DNA from: SURF-32 sp964648365
GTDB taxonomy: Bacteria; Planctomycetota; Phycisphaerae; UBA1845
Direction of reading: 5' to 3'
Assembly: GCA_964648365.1 (NCBI GenBank)
Contig: CAZYLK010000041.1
Span: 1-38,372 of the forward strand
DNA length: 38,372 nucleotides
Shown here: positions 1 to 6,760 of the stretch, in pieces
Numbering within the stretch: position 1 is the stretch's first letter
Layout: each line of letters begins with the position of its first letter
Program-made: the position numbers and the translations under genes
The notes under the pieces: model-generated
What the model saw: only the letters and a program-made list of their open reading frames with translations
The model's database searches: none
What the model was told of the DNA's origin: nothing

Positions 1-1
1 G

Positions 2-290
2 GCGATAGTCCCCACCGTCGAAATCGACGAACTGCGGGTCGAGGCCGTGATTGCCGATGCCGCCGTACTGGCCCGACCAGCCTTTGACGCAAGTATTTCG
101 AATGGTCAGGTGTCTGGCGCTAAGTTGCTGCCCCTCCTTAGTGCCCAGGCGAGCTATGTTATTCCAAAACACACAATTCTCTACCAGAAGGTCAACGGCG
201 TCGGAACGATTATGAAGCCCGCCACTCCAACTGCCGCGTGAATTGCCCCAACAAGCGTTCCGATGTCCGCGTCGTCTCTGGCGGCGTCGT
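2..290 (-). pseudogene. beta-helix surface protein, C-terminal-ward fragment (runs off left edge)
   Basis: Read on the minus strand, the frame with codons starting at 244, 241 and so on gives a beta-helix-like peptide. It contains WGNS, GGLHN, LLVENCVFWNN, HLTIRNTC and then GLDPQFVDFDGGDYR, ending at the window edge. Short repeats of the N-C-x-F-x-N type followed by DPxFVD..G.DYR are typical of right-handed parallel beta-helix exported proteins of planctomycetes. The frame stays open upstream of about 290, but the translation there is Arg/Lys-rich, is not beta-helix-like and has no start codon. I therefore read this as a gene whose 5' part has been lost or displaced by the neighbour that starts at 336. 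A function beyond a secreted or surface role cannot be given. The low position of the fragment in the window prevents seeing its end. Confidence 0.5.
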
Positions 291-335
291 TTGCCCCCAG
301 CGCGGCGATCGGCAACCGGAGTTGGAGGATATGGC

Positions 336-934
336 GTGGTAAGGAGCTTGAGCAGAACCGCCGTGGTGGCGGCCGTTTTGAGCGTGGCGGTTTCCGTGCA
401 GGCCGGTGATCCCGTCCGTACGATCTTCCTCGAGCGCGGCACGGGGACGGGTTCGTCGCCAGCGGCACCCGGATTCAGGACAGTGAGCTGTCGCACCAGC
501 GATCCGTCTGTACGGCTGACGACGTTGAGGCCGCCGCCCGTGTTGCGCGAATAATCGTGGTGGTCAATGACGGCCTCGCCCTCGCGTATGATACCGAGGG
601 CAACCAGGTGGATGAGTGGACGCTGGACGTGCCCGTCCGCACGTCGTTCGGCATGGGCTACGCAAACCACCAGTTGTTCGTGTTCGACGCCGGTCGCAAT
701 GGCTGGCAGGGCTATGACCTGAGTCTGGGCGGCGGCGGCTGCACCTGCCTGGTCAAGAAGAGCAAGGCCAAGGGCGGTTGCGAGACCTGCCCGGAGAAGG
801 GTGGCGACTATGCCAGCGGCGCTGACTGCGAGGTTGTGAAGGACTGTGAGAAGAAGTTCAAGGCAACCATCGCCTGCCCGCGCGGCGGCAACGGGACGTG
901 CAAGGTGAAGGGCAAGCGGTCGTCCTGCGGCTAG
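336..934 (+). pseudogene. exported Cys-rich protein with an internal frameshift
   Basis: A GTG at 336 has GGAGG at 324-328 (7-base spacing) and opens a signal peptide (VVRSLSRTAVVAAVLSVAVS, then VQA/G). That frame ends at the TAA at 552-554. The convincing body of the protein lies in another frame, open from 410: DGFVASGTRIQDSELS, then VVVNDGLALAYDTEG, QLFVFDAGRNGWQGYDL and a C-terminal tail with nine cysteines, ending at TAG 932-934. Joining the two needs a one-base deletion somewhere between 410 and 551. The tail (roughly the last 70 residues) is Gly/Lys/Cys-rich with C-x-C and C-x-x-C spacings; it could form disulfides outside the cell, or bind metal. I do not recognise the family. The deletion may be real or a sequencing error. 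Confidence 0.6.
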
Positions 935-1008
935 CGTCCGGCGTCTGTCGGCCCGCCGACCGGAAGCGGCCCGTCCGTCGATCGCCGGGACGATAATGCG
1001 ACCAGACA

Positions 1009-1043
1009 AGCGACGGCGCCTCCGGGTGGCCGTCGCTTTTTTT
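1009..1043 (+). terminator. intrinsic terminator after the Cys-rich protein gene
   Basis: A perfect 9-bp stem (1009-1017 paired with 1029-1037) with an 11-base loop runs straight into seven T residues at 1037-1043. It lies 75 bases after the stop at 934 and ahead of the E1 gene. This is the clearest intrinsic terminator in the window. Confidence 0.88.
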
Positions 1044-1107
1044 GTCCACGCCCCTCGCGTGCACATCGGCACGTCCGCTCCGTCCGACCGGCGCCAGATG
1101 CGGCCGT

Positions 1108-1137
1108 TTGACCGCCTCCGCCGGCGGGTGTTACGCT
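1108..1137 (+). promoter_or_regulatory. possible sigma-70-type promoter for the E1 fusion gene
   Basis: TTGACC at 1108-1113 and TACGCT at 1132-1137 are separated by 18 bases, between the terminator and the E1 gene. The -35 is good and the -10 is weak. The location fits because a new transcript is needed after the terminator. Confidence 0.35.
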
Positions 1138-1223
1138 CGACTCCTGTCAGGGCGCGGTCGTCCGTCGTTCGCGACCGAACGCCGGCGTCGAGTGCCCGGC
1201 TTGCCCTCGCTTGGAGTCTGTCC

Positions 1224-3542
1224 GTGACATCCCCGCCCCGCTCCGATGCCGGCCTCCCCGCCCGCGGCGCGTCCCGCTTCAACCGTGCCGAGGTCGTCGA
1301 CGAGAATTTCGTCCGAATTCTGACGGAATTGGCGTCCCGTGAGGACGGCGCGGATGTCTCCGGACCCACGGATGCGCCAGTCGTGGTCGGACGACGGATG
1401 ACGCGGCGTGATCTGGTCGAGCTGTTCGACTCGCAGATGGTCTGCCGCCATCAGGACATCGAGGCGCGGCGGATGCGGGCACGCGACGAAGGCTTCTACA
1501 CCATCGGCAGCGCCGGGCATGAAGGCAACGCCCTGGTCGGACGCCTGACGCGGCACACCGATCCGGCGTTCATCCACTATCGCAGCGGCGCTTTCATGGC
1601 GGAGCGAGCCCGCCTGGCCGGCGCGGTGGACTTCACCGCAGACGTCATGCACAGCTTCGCTGCCAGCTCGCTCGATCCGATCGCAGGCGGGCGACACAAG
1701 GTGTGGGGCAGCGTGGCGATGAACGTACCGCCTCAGACCAGCACCATCGCCAGCCACCTGCCCAAAGCCGTCGGGGCGGCGCTGTCGATCCCGCGGGCGA
1801 AGCGGATCGGCGCCACGCTGCCCGTTCCGCAGGACGCCATCGTGGTGTGCAGCTTCGGCGATGCCTCCGTCAATCACGCCGTCGCGCAGACGGCGTTCAA
1901 CGCGGCCGGGTGGAGCGCTCACCAGAAGTTCCCGGTGCCGATCCTGTTCGTCTGCGAGGACAACGGCCTGGGCATTAGCGTCCATACCCCGCCGGGCTGG
2001 ATCGAGGCGACCCTGTCGCGCCGGCCGGGCATCCGCTACGTCCGCGCGGACGGGCTGAATCTGCTCAGCGGCTTCGACGCGGTCGACGAGGCGGTGAAGC
2101 TCTGTCGCACGCGGCGCTGCCCGGTGTTCCTTCACCTGAGCGTCGTGCGCCTGCTTGGGCATGCCGGCAGCGATCCCGAGACCGAGTATCACTCATGGGA
2201 TCAGATCGAGGCGGCCGAGCGGCTGGATCCGCTCCTGCGGACGGCCGAACTGGTGCTTGAGCATCGCGTTCTGCGGGCGGCCGATGTGCTGGCGCGCTAT
2301 GAGGCCACCCGGGCGAAGGTTCAGGAAGCGGCGCGGAAGGCGGCCGCGGCGCCGAAGCTGACGTCCGCTGCGCAGATCATCGCGCCGCTGGCGCCGTACA
2401 CGCCCGACGCGGTGCTGGCGGAAGCACGGCGATCGGCGGGCGACGACGTTCGCGCCCGCACGTTCGACGGCGCCGACCGCCTGCCCGAGAACGCCCCCCC
2501 CCGGCACATGGCGGTGCTGATCAACCAGGGGCTGCACGACCTGCTGGCGAAATATCCGCAGGCGATTCTCTTCGGAGAAGACGTGGCGAAGAAGGGTGGC
2601 GTCTATCACGTCACCGCCGGGCTGCACGAACGGTTCGGTGCGGCCCGCGTGTTCAACACGCTGCTCGACGAAACGATGATCCTCGGCATGGCGATCGGGG
2701 CGGGCCATGCGGGCCTGCTGCCGATCCCCGAGATCCAGTACCTGGCATACTATCACAACGCCGAAGACCAGGTACGCGGCGAGGCGTGTTCGCTTCAGTT
2801 TTTCTCCAACAATCAGTTCCGCAATCCGATGGTGATCCGTATCGCGGGCTGGGGCTATCAGAAGGGGTTCGGCGGACACTTTCATAATGATAACAGTATT
2901 GCCGCACTGCGCGACGTGCCGGGCCTGGTGGTGGCGACGCCGTCCCGCGGCGACGACGCGGTGAAAATGATGCGCACCTGCGTGGCCCTGGCGGCGATCG
3001 ACGGGCGGGTGTGTGCTTTTCTCGAGCCGATCGCCCTTTATATGCAGAAGGATCTGCACGAGTCGAAGGACGGCGGCTGGCAGTTCGCGTATCCTGCGCC
3101 GGGCGAGTCCATCCCGCTCGGCGAGGGTTGCGTGTATCACGAGGATGCGAGCGACCTGACGATTCTTACATTTGCCAACGGGGTGTGGATGTCGCTGCGG
3201 GCGGCGAAGGTGTTGCGGGAGCAGCACGGGATCGCGGCGCGGGTGGTGGATCTGCGATGGTTGAATCCGCTCAACGAGGCGTTCATCCTGGAGCAGGCTC
3301 GGGCGACGGCGCGGGTGCTGGTGGTCGATGAAGGCCGCCGGACAGGCGGCGTCGCGGAGGCGTTGCTGTCGCTGATCTGTGAGTCCTGCAACGGCAGCGT
3401 GCTCGCCCGGCGACATAACGCGCTGGATACCTATGTTCCGCTGGGCGCGGCGAGCAACCTGGTCATGCCGACGGAAGCGACCATCGTCGCGGCGGCGCGT
3501 GACGTGTGTGCCTGTGCCGAGGCGGCGGGGCGATGCGGATGA
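1224..3542 (+). CDS. fused E1 alpha/beta 2-oxoacid dehydrogenase (TPP-dependent)
   Basis: This is a single 772-residue chain carrying both halves of the E1 component of a pyruvate or branched-chain 2-oxoacid dehydrogenase complex, which uses thiamine diphosphate to decarboxylate 2-oxoacids. The alpha half (about 55-340) has the cofactor motif GDAS at 212 through N247 of EDNGLGIS. The beta half begins near 429 (MAVLINQGLHDLL, LFGEDVAKKGG, FNTLLDE) and ends with a transketolase C-terminal domain (VDLRWLNPL, VVDEGRRTGG). A variable linker rich in Ala/Pro at about 410-425 contains a run of nine C bases (2494-2502). I choose the GTG at 1224, with GGAG at 1213-1216, because the longer frame from 996 runs through the terminator. 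No E2 or E3 gene is nearby. The substrate is not certain; fused E1 proteins of this type are often annotated as branched-chain. Confidence 0.88.
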   Translation: MTSPPRSDAGLPARGASRFNRAEVVDENFVRILTELASREDGADVSGPTDAPVVVGRRMTRRDLVELFDSQMVCRHQDIEARRMRARDEGFYTIGSAGHEGNALVGRLTRHTDPAFIHYRSGAFMAERARLAGAVDFTADVMHSFAASSLDPIAGGRHKVWGSVAMNVPPQTSTIASHLPKAVGAALSIPRAKRIGATLPVPQDAIVVCSFGDASVNHAVAQTAFNAAGWSAHQKFPVPILFVCEDNGLGISVHTPPGWIEATLSRRPGIRYVRADGLNLLSGFDAVDEAVKLCRTRRCPVFLHLSVVRLLGHAGSDPETEYHSWDQIEAAERLDPLLRTAELVLEHRVLRAADVLARYEATRAKVQEAARKAAAAPKLTSAAQIIAPLAPYTPDAVLAEARRSAGDDVRARTFDGADRLPENAPPRHMAVLINQGLHDLLAKYPQAILFGEDVAKKGGVYHVTAGLHERFGAARVFNTLLDETMILGMAIGAGHAGLLPIPEIQYLAYYHNAEDQVRGEACSLQFFSNNQFRNPMVIRIAGWGYQKGFGGHFHNDNSIAALRDVPGLVVATPSRGDDAVKMMRTCVALAAIDGRVCAFLEPIALYMQKDLHESKDGGWQFAYPAPGESIPLGEGCVYHEDASDLTILTFANGVWMSLRAAKVLREQHGIAARVVDLRWLNPLNEAFILEQARATARVLVVDEGRRTGGVAEALLSLICESCNGSVLARRHNALDTYVPLGAASNLVMPTEATIVAAARDVCACAEAAGRCG

Positions 3543-3545
3543 GGG

Positions 3546-3580
3546 GCGAATAGCGAATAACGAATGGCGAATAACGAATG
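3546..3580. repeat. short A/T-rich tandem GCGAATA/ACGAATG repeat
   Basis: Interleaved GCGAATA and ACGAATG units follow the E1 stop codon directly. The stretch is much richer in A/T than its surroundings. A related string, CGCTATTATTCGTTACTC, occurs on the opposite orientation at about 24592. It looks like an intergenic repeat family of this genome. Confidence 0.6.
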
Positions 3581-3587
3581 ACCTCTG

Positions 3588-3757
3588 GTGTGGCACCGGT
3601 TTGCAGCCGGTGTCTTCGGGCGTGTGAGTGGACGGCGGCGATTAGAAACCAGCGCCGCAGGCAGTGTCAGAAACACCGGTTGAAAACCGGTGCCACAAAG
3701 GAACACCGGTTGAAAACCGGTGCCACAAAGGAACATCGGTTGGAAGCTGGTGCCACA
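3588..3757. repeat. REP-like palindromes including three 30-bp tandem copies
   Basis: A palindrome of the GTGGCACCGGTTTGCAGCC type lies at 3588-3612. Three tandem units of 30 bases follow at 3672-3701, 3702-3731 and 3732-3757. Each unit has the core CACCGGTTGAAAACCGGTG (degenerate in the third) followed by CCACAAAGGAA. The same ACCGGT palindromes recur after clpC (9313-9363). They are intergenic, hairpin-forming and most likely a REP-type family; no coding function is visible. Confidence 0.8.
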
Positions 3758-3808
3758 GGTGCCACACCGGAGGGAGCCGGCTCTACATAGTGAGAGGAAA
3801 TCACCAAC

Positions 3809-5509
3809 ATGAATGAACCCCTCATCGAATGTGTTCCCAACTTCTCTGAAGGCGGGGATCCGGCGATTATCAAGCAGATCACAGATGTGATCGAATCAGT
3901 CGATGGCGTCACGCTGCTGGACGTCGATCCGGGCAAGGCAACGAATCGCACCGTGGTGACGTTCGTCGGTGCGCCGGAACCGGTCATCGAGGCGGCCGTG
4001 CGGGCGGGCAGGAAGGCGGCGGAAGTCATCGACATGAGCCGCCACCACGGCGAGCACCCGCGCTTCGGGGCGATGGACGTCTGCCCGCTGGTGCCGGTCG
4101 CCAACATCACGATGGAACAGACGGCCGAGCACGCGCGGGCGCTGGCGAAGCGTCTGGGCGAGGAGGTCGGCCTGACCATCTTCTGTTACGAGAACGCCGC
4201 GTTCAGCGAGAAGCGCCGGAATCTGGCCGCGGTGCGGGCGGGGGAATACGAGGGCCTGCGCGACAAGCTCAAACGCGACGAGTGGAAGCCCGACTTCGGC
4301 CCCGCAACTTTCAACGCCCGCAGCGGCGCCACGGCCGTGGGCGCGCGGGACTTTCTCGTTGCCTACAACGTCAATCTCAACACGACCTCCACCCGCCGCG
4401 CCAACGCCATCGCCTACGACATCCGCGAAAAGGGCCGCGTCAAGACGGACGACGGCACGCCGAGCGGCAAACCGCTGGTCGATGACAAGGGCGAGACGCT
4501 CTGGACGCCCGGCTCGCTGAAGTGCGTGAAGGCGATCGGCTGGTTCATCGAGGAATATGGCGTCGCTCAGATCTCCATCAACCTCACGAATATCTCGGTG
4601 ACGCCGGTTCATATGGCCTTCGACGAGTGCTGCAAGAAGGCCCATGAGCGCGGGATCCGCGTAACCGGCAGCGAACTGGTCGGCCTCATCCCGCTGAAGG
4701 CGATGCTCGATGCCGGGCGATACTTCCTGGCCAAGCAGCAGCGGAGCCTCGGCGTCAGCGACCGCGAACTGATCAAGATTGCGATCAAATCGCTCGGACT
4801 CGACGAACTGTCGCCCTTCAATCCGGACGAGAAGATCATCGAGTATGCGATTGCCGCTCGGGAAAAGGGCAAGCAGAAGCGGCTCGTTGATATGACGCTG
4901 GAGGCCTTCGTCCACGAAACGGCCAGCGAGTCGCCGGCGCCGGGCGGCGGTTCGATCGCGGCGGCGATGGGCGCTTTCGGTGCGGCCCTGGCGACAATGG
5001 TGGCCAACCTGTCCTCGCACAAGCGCGGCTGGGACGACCGCTGGGAGGAATTCTCGAATTGGGCGGTTGCGGGCAAGAAGTATCACGACGAACTGCTGCG
5101 CCTGATTGACGCAGACACGAACGCGTTCAACAAGATCATGGATGCGTTCGGCCTGCCGAAGGGCAGCGACGCGGAAAAATCGGCGCGGTCCGCGGCCATT
5201 CAGGAAGCGACCAAGGGTGCGATCGAGATACCCCTGAAAGTCATGGAAACGGCGCTGGCGAGCTTCGAAGTCATCGAGGCGATGGCGGCGACGGGTCTGG
5301 AAGCGAGCATCTCCGACGCGGGCGTGGCGGCCCTGGCCGCGAGATCCGCCGTGATGGGCGCCCACCTGAACGTGAAGATCAACGCCGGCAGCGTCAAGGA
5401 CAAGGCATGGGTGGAGGGCATCCTCAAGCGGGCGGCGGACCTGGAACGCACCGCGAATGAGCGCGAGCAGAGCGTGCTCAAGACCGTGGCAGCAAAAATG
5501 AAGGCGTGA
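3809..5509 (+). CDS. ftcD: bifunctional glutamate formimidoyltransferase / formimidoyl-THF cyclodeaminase
   Basis: This 566-residue protein joins the two enzymes that end histidine degradation. It moves the formimino group from formiminoglutamate to tetrahydrofolate, then deaminates it to methenyl-THF. The transferase part (about 1-325) begins ECVPNFSEG and has the substrate motif HHGEHPRFGAMDVCP at about 79-93; H83 matches the catalytic His of the mammalian enzyme. The cyclodeaminase (about 355-566) has SPAPGGGSIAAAMGA near 374 and the helical signature IPLKVMETA. The length matches mammalian FTCD (about 541). The ATG at 3809 follows GAGAGGA at about 3792-3798. No other hut gene is visible nearby, so its genomic link to the histidine pathway cannot be shown here. 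Confidence 0.95.
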   Translation: MNEPLIECVPNFSEGGDPAIIKQITDVIESVDGVTLLDVDPGKATNRTVVTFVGAPEPVIEAAVRAGRKAAEVIDMSRHHGEHPRFGAMDVCPLVPVANITMEQTAEHARALAKRLGEEVGLTIFCYENAAFSEKRRNLAAVRAGEYEGLRDKLKRDEWKPDFGPATFNARSGATAVGARDFLVAYNVNLNTTSTRRANAIAYDIREKGRVKTDDGTPSGKPLVDDKGETLWTPGSLKCVKAIGWFIEEYGVAQISINLTNISVTPVHMAFDECCKKAHERGIRVTGSELVGLIPLKAMLDAGRYFLAKQQRSLGVSDRELIKIAIKSLGLDELSPFNPDEKIIEYAIAAREKGKQKRLVDMTLEAFVHETASESPAPGGGSIAAAMGAFGAALATMVANLSSHKRGWDDRWEEFSNWAVAGKKYHDELLRLIDADTNAFNKIMDAFGLPKGSDAEKSARSAAIQEATKGAIEIPLKVMETALASFEVIEAMAATGLEASISDAGVAALAARSAVMGAHLNVKINAGSVKDKAWVEGILKRAADLERTANEREQSVLKTVAAKMKA

Positions 5510-5604
5510 CCGCCGCCGGGCGCTGGGTCCGGTGTAAGAAGTGAGGGGCCGAGAGCGCGGCCGCGGAGATCGAAGGTCGAAACCGAAGAACGGGAGGAAC
5601 GGAC

Positions 5605-6381
5605 ATGGCTCGATGGGGACTGTTGAGGTCGGCTTTCGCGGTGGGTGCGGGCGCCGTGCTCGCCGTGGCGGGCTGCTCGCGGGCGTTGCGATACACGACG
5701 CCTGCCAGCGGCGTCTCGCTCCAATCGCTGTCGGACGCGGACGCGGACATCGAGGCCCGGCTCGCACGGGTGCCCGGCGCGGCGTTTCCCGCCCGCATCG
5801 CCGTCGCGCGCGTGCAGGAATCCGGCTACCGCTCCTACCGCCACGAGGGCGTCGGCGAGGGTCGTTATTCGATCGTGATCGGCCGCGACCCGGAAGAGGT
5901 TGCGGAACTGGAGCGGCTGGCCGACCTTCCGATGGTCGCCGGCGTCGCGGGGCTCAACCGGCTCGTTCTGCCCACCCGGCTCGAATCGGATCGGGAACTT
6001 CGGCTGGCGGCCGCGTCGCTAAAGGCGGACGTGGTGCTGGCGTATACGTTCGACACGACCTTTCGCATCGACGGCGAGGACATCGGACCGCTCGGGCTGA
6101 TTACGCTCGGCCTGCTGCCGGTTGAGGAGGCGATCGTCACGTCCACCGCGTCCGCAGCGTTGTTTGACGTGCGCACCGGCATGGTGTTCGGCTTGGCCGA
6201 GGCGACCGTGCGTCAGACCCGCCGGGCGAATGCGTGGACGTCGGAAGACGCCGTCGACGACGCCCGGGTTCAGGCGGAGCGCGAGGCGCTCGGGGGTCTT
6301 TTCGACGAAATCGAGGCTGCCTGGCGTCAGATCGCACTTCAGCACGGCGGCCCTTCGGCGTCGGTCGCCTCCAGTCCCTGA
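5605..6381 (+). CDS. putative lipoprotein of unknown function
   Basis: This is a 258-residue protein with a lipoprotein signal: charged start, hydrophobic stretch, and AVAGC ending at C24. GGAGG at about 5592-5596 supports the ATG at 5605. The mature part is soluble, with features such as IAVARVQESGYRSY, a region VVLAYTFDTTFRID and GLITLGLLPVEEAIVTSTASAALFD spanning residues of about 140-190. This alternation resembles lipoproteins that form a beta-sandwich against the membrane, but I recognise no named family. It sits 95 bases after ftcD in the same direction and could be cotranscribed, though the gap is long enough for its own promoter. Likely outer-membrane-facing or periplasmic; function unknown. 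Confidence 0.78.
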   Translation: MARWGLLRSAFAVGAGAVLAVAGCSRALRYTTPASGVSLQSLSDADADIEARLARVPGAAFPARIAVARVQESGYRSYRHEGVGEGRYSIVIGRDPEEVAELERLADLPMVAGVAGLNRLVLPTRLESDRELRLAAASLKADVVLAYTFDTTFRIDGEDIGPLGLITLGLLPVEEAIVTSTASAALFDVRTGMVFGLAEATVRQTRRANAWTSEDAVDDARVQAEREALGGLFDEIEAAWRQIALQHGGPSASVASSP

Positions 6382-6588
6382 GCCGCGCGGTACCGCCCGT
6401 GATGGGCCTGGCTCGGTGACGAGCGGCCGCGTCCTATCACTCCCGCACTGCTGACGGGACGCGAGCGTGCCCACGGCCGCAGCACCCCTCCCGGCCCTCT
6501 CAAAGCGGACGCTGGCAGTGAACGGCTGCGCCGCGATCGTCGATAAATCGGGTGTGCCGTCGCGCCGCGCGGCCGCTACACGGATTTG

Positions 6589-6617
6589 TTGCTGCCCTAT
6601 TCTGAGGGTGCTAGAAT
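6589..6617 (+). promoter_or_regulatory. strong extended -10 sigma-70-type promoter for clpC
   Basis: TGCTAGAAT (TG at 6609-6610, -10 TAGAAT at 6612-6617) is an extended -10 with five of six consensus bases. TTGCTG at 6589-6594 gives a 17-base spacer. Transcription would start near 6624, leaving about 137 bases of leader before clpC. Confidence 0.7.
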
Positions 6618-6720
6618 CCGGGTGCGATAACCGCCTCGCACGGGAATGGCGGGGAATTCAAGCGCGAATCGCCCCGATCGCGCGGGTTGATCTAAACCCC
6701 GAAGCCCGTGGGAGTTACGC

Positions 6721-6754
6721 GGCCGATCTCGATGGGCCATCGATCGGCCAGGAG
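6721..6754 (+). promoter_or_regulatory. leader hairpin abutting the clpC ribosome-binding site
   Basis: GGCCGA (6721-6726) plus TCGAT (6729-6733) can pair with ATCGA (6739-6743) plus TCGGCC (6744-6749). That is an 11-bp stem with a 2-base bulge and a 5-base loop. It ends one base before the AGGAG of clpC (6750-6754). The position could let temperature or a bound factor control initiation; this is inference. Confidence 0.5.
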
Positions 6755-6760
6755 TGAAGG

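Larger units (their letters stand above)
6382..6760. other. 379-base gap: promoter and leader of clpC, no gene seen
   Basis: The stretch contains the clpC promoter and a roughly 137-base leader with a terminal hairpin. I see no CtsR-like direct repeat, no CIRCE-like inverted repeat and no convincing small gene on either strand. Confidence 0.6.

Noticed and set aside
996..1223. Extending the E1 gene upstream to 996
   Set aside because: The extension runs through a perfect intrinsic terminator (1009-1043) and has no ribosome-binding site; GTG 1224 has one.
3672..3757. Three 30-bp repeats as a CRISPR array
   Set aside because: The units are directly adjacent with no variable spacers, and no cas gene is nearby.
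3896..5767. 623-residue frame opposite ftcD
   Set aside because: Shadow of ftcD, which has full catalytic motifs in the other direction.
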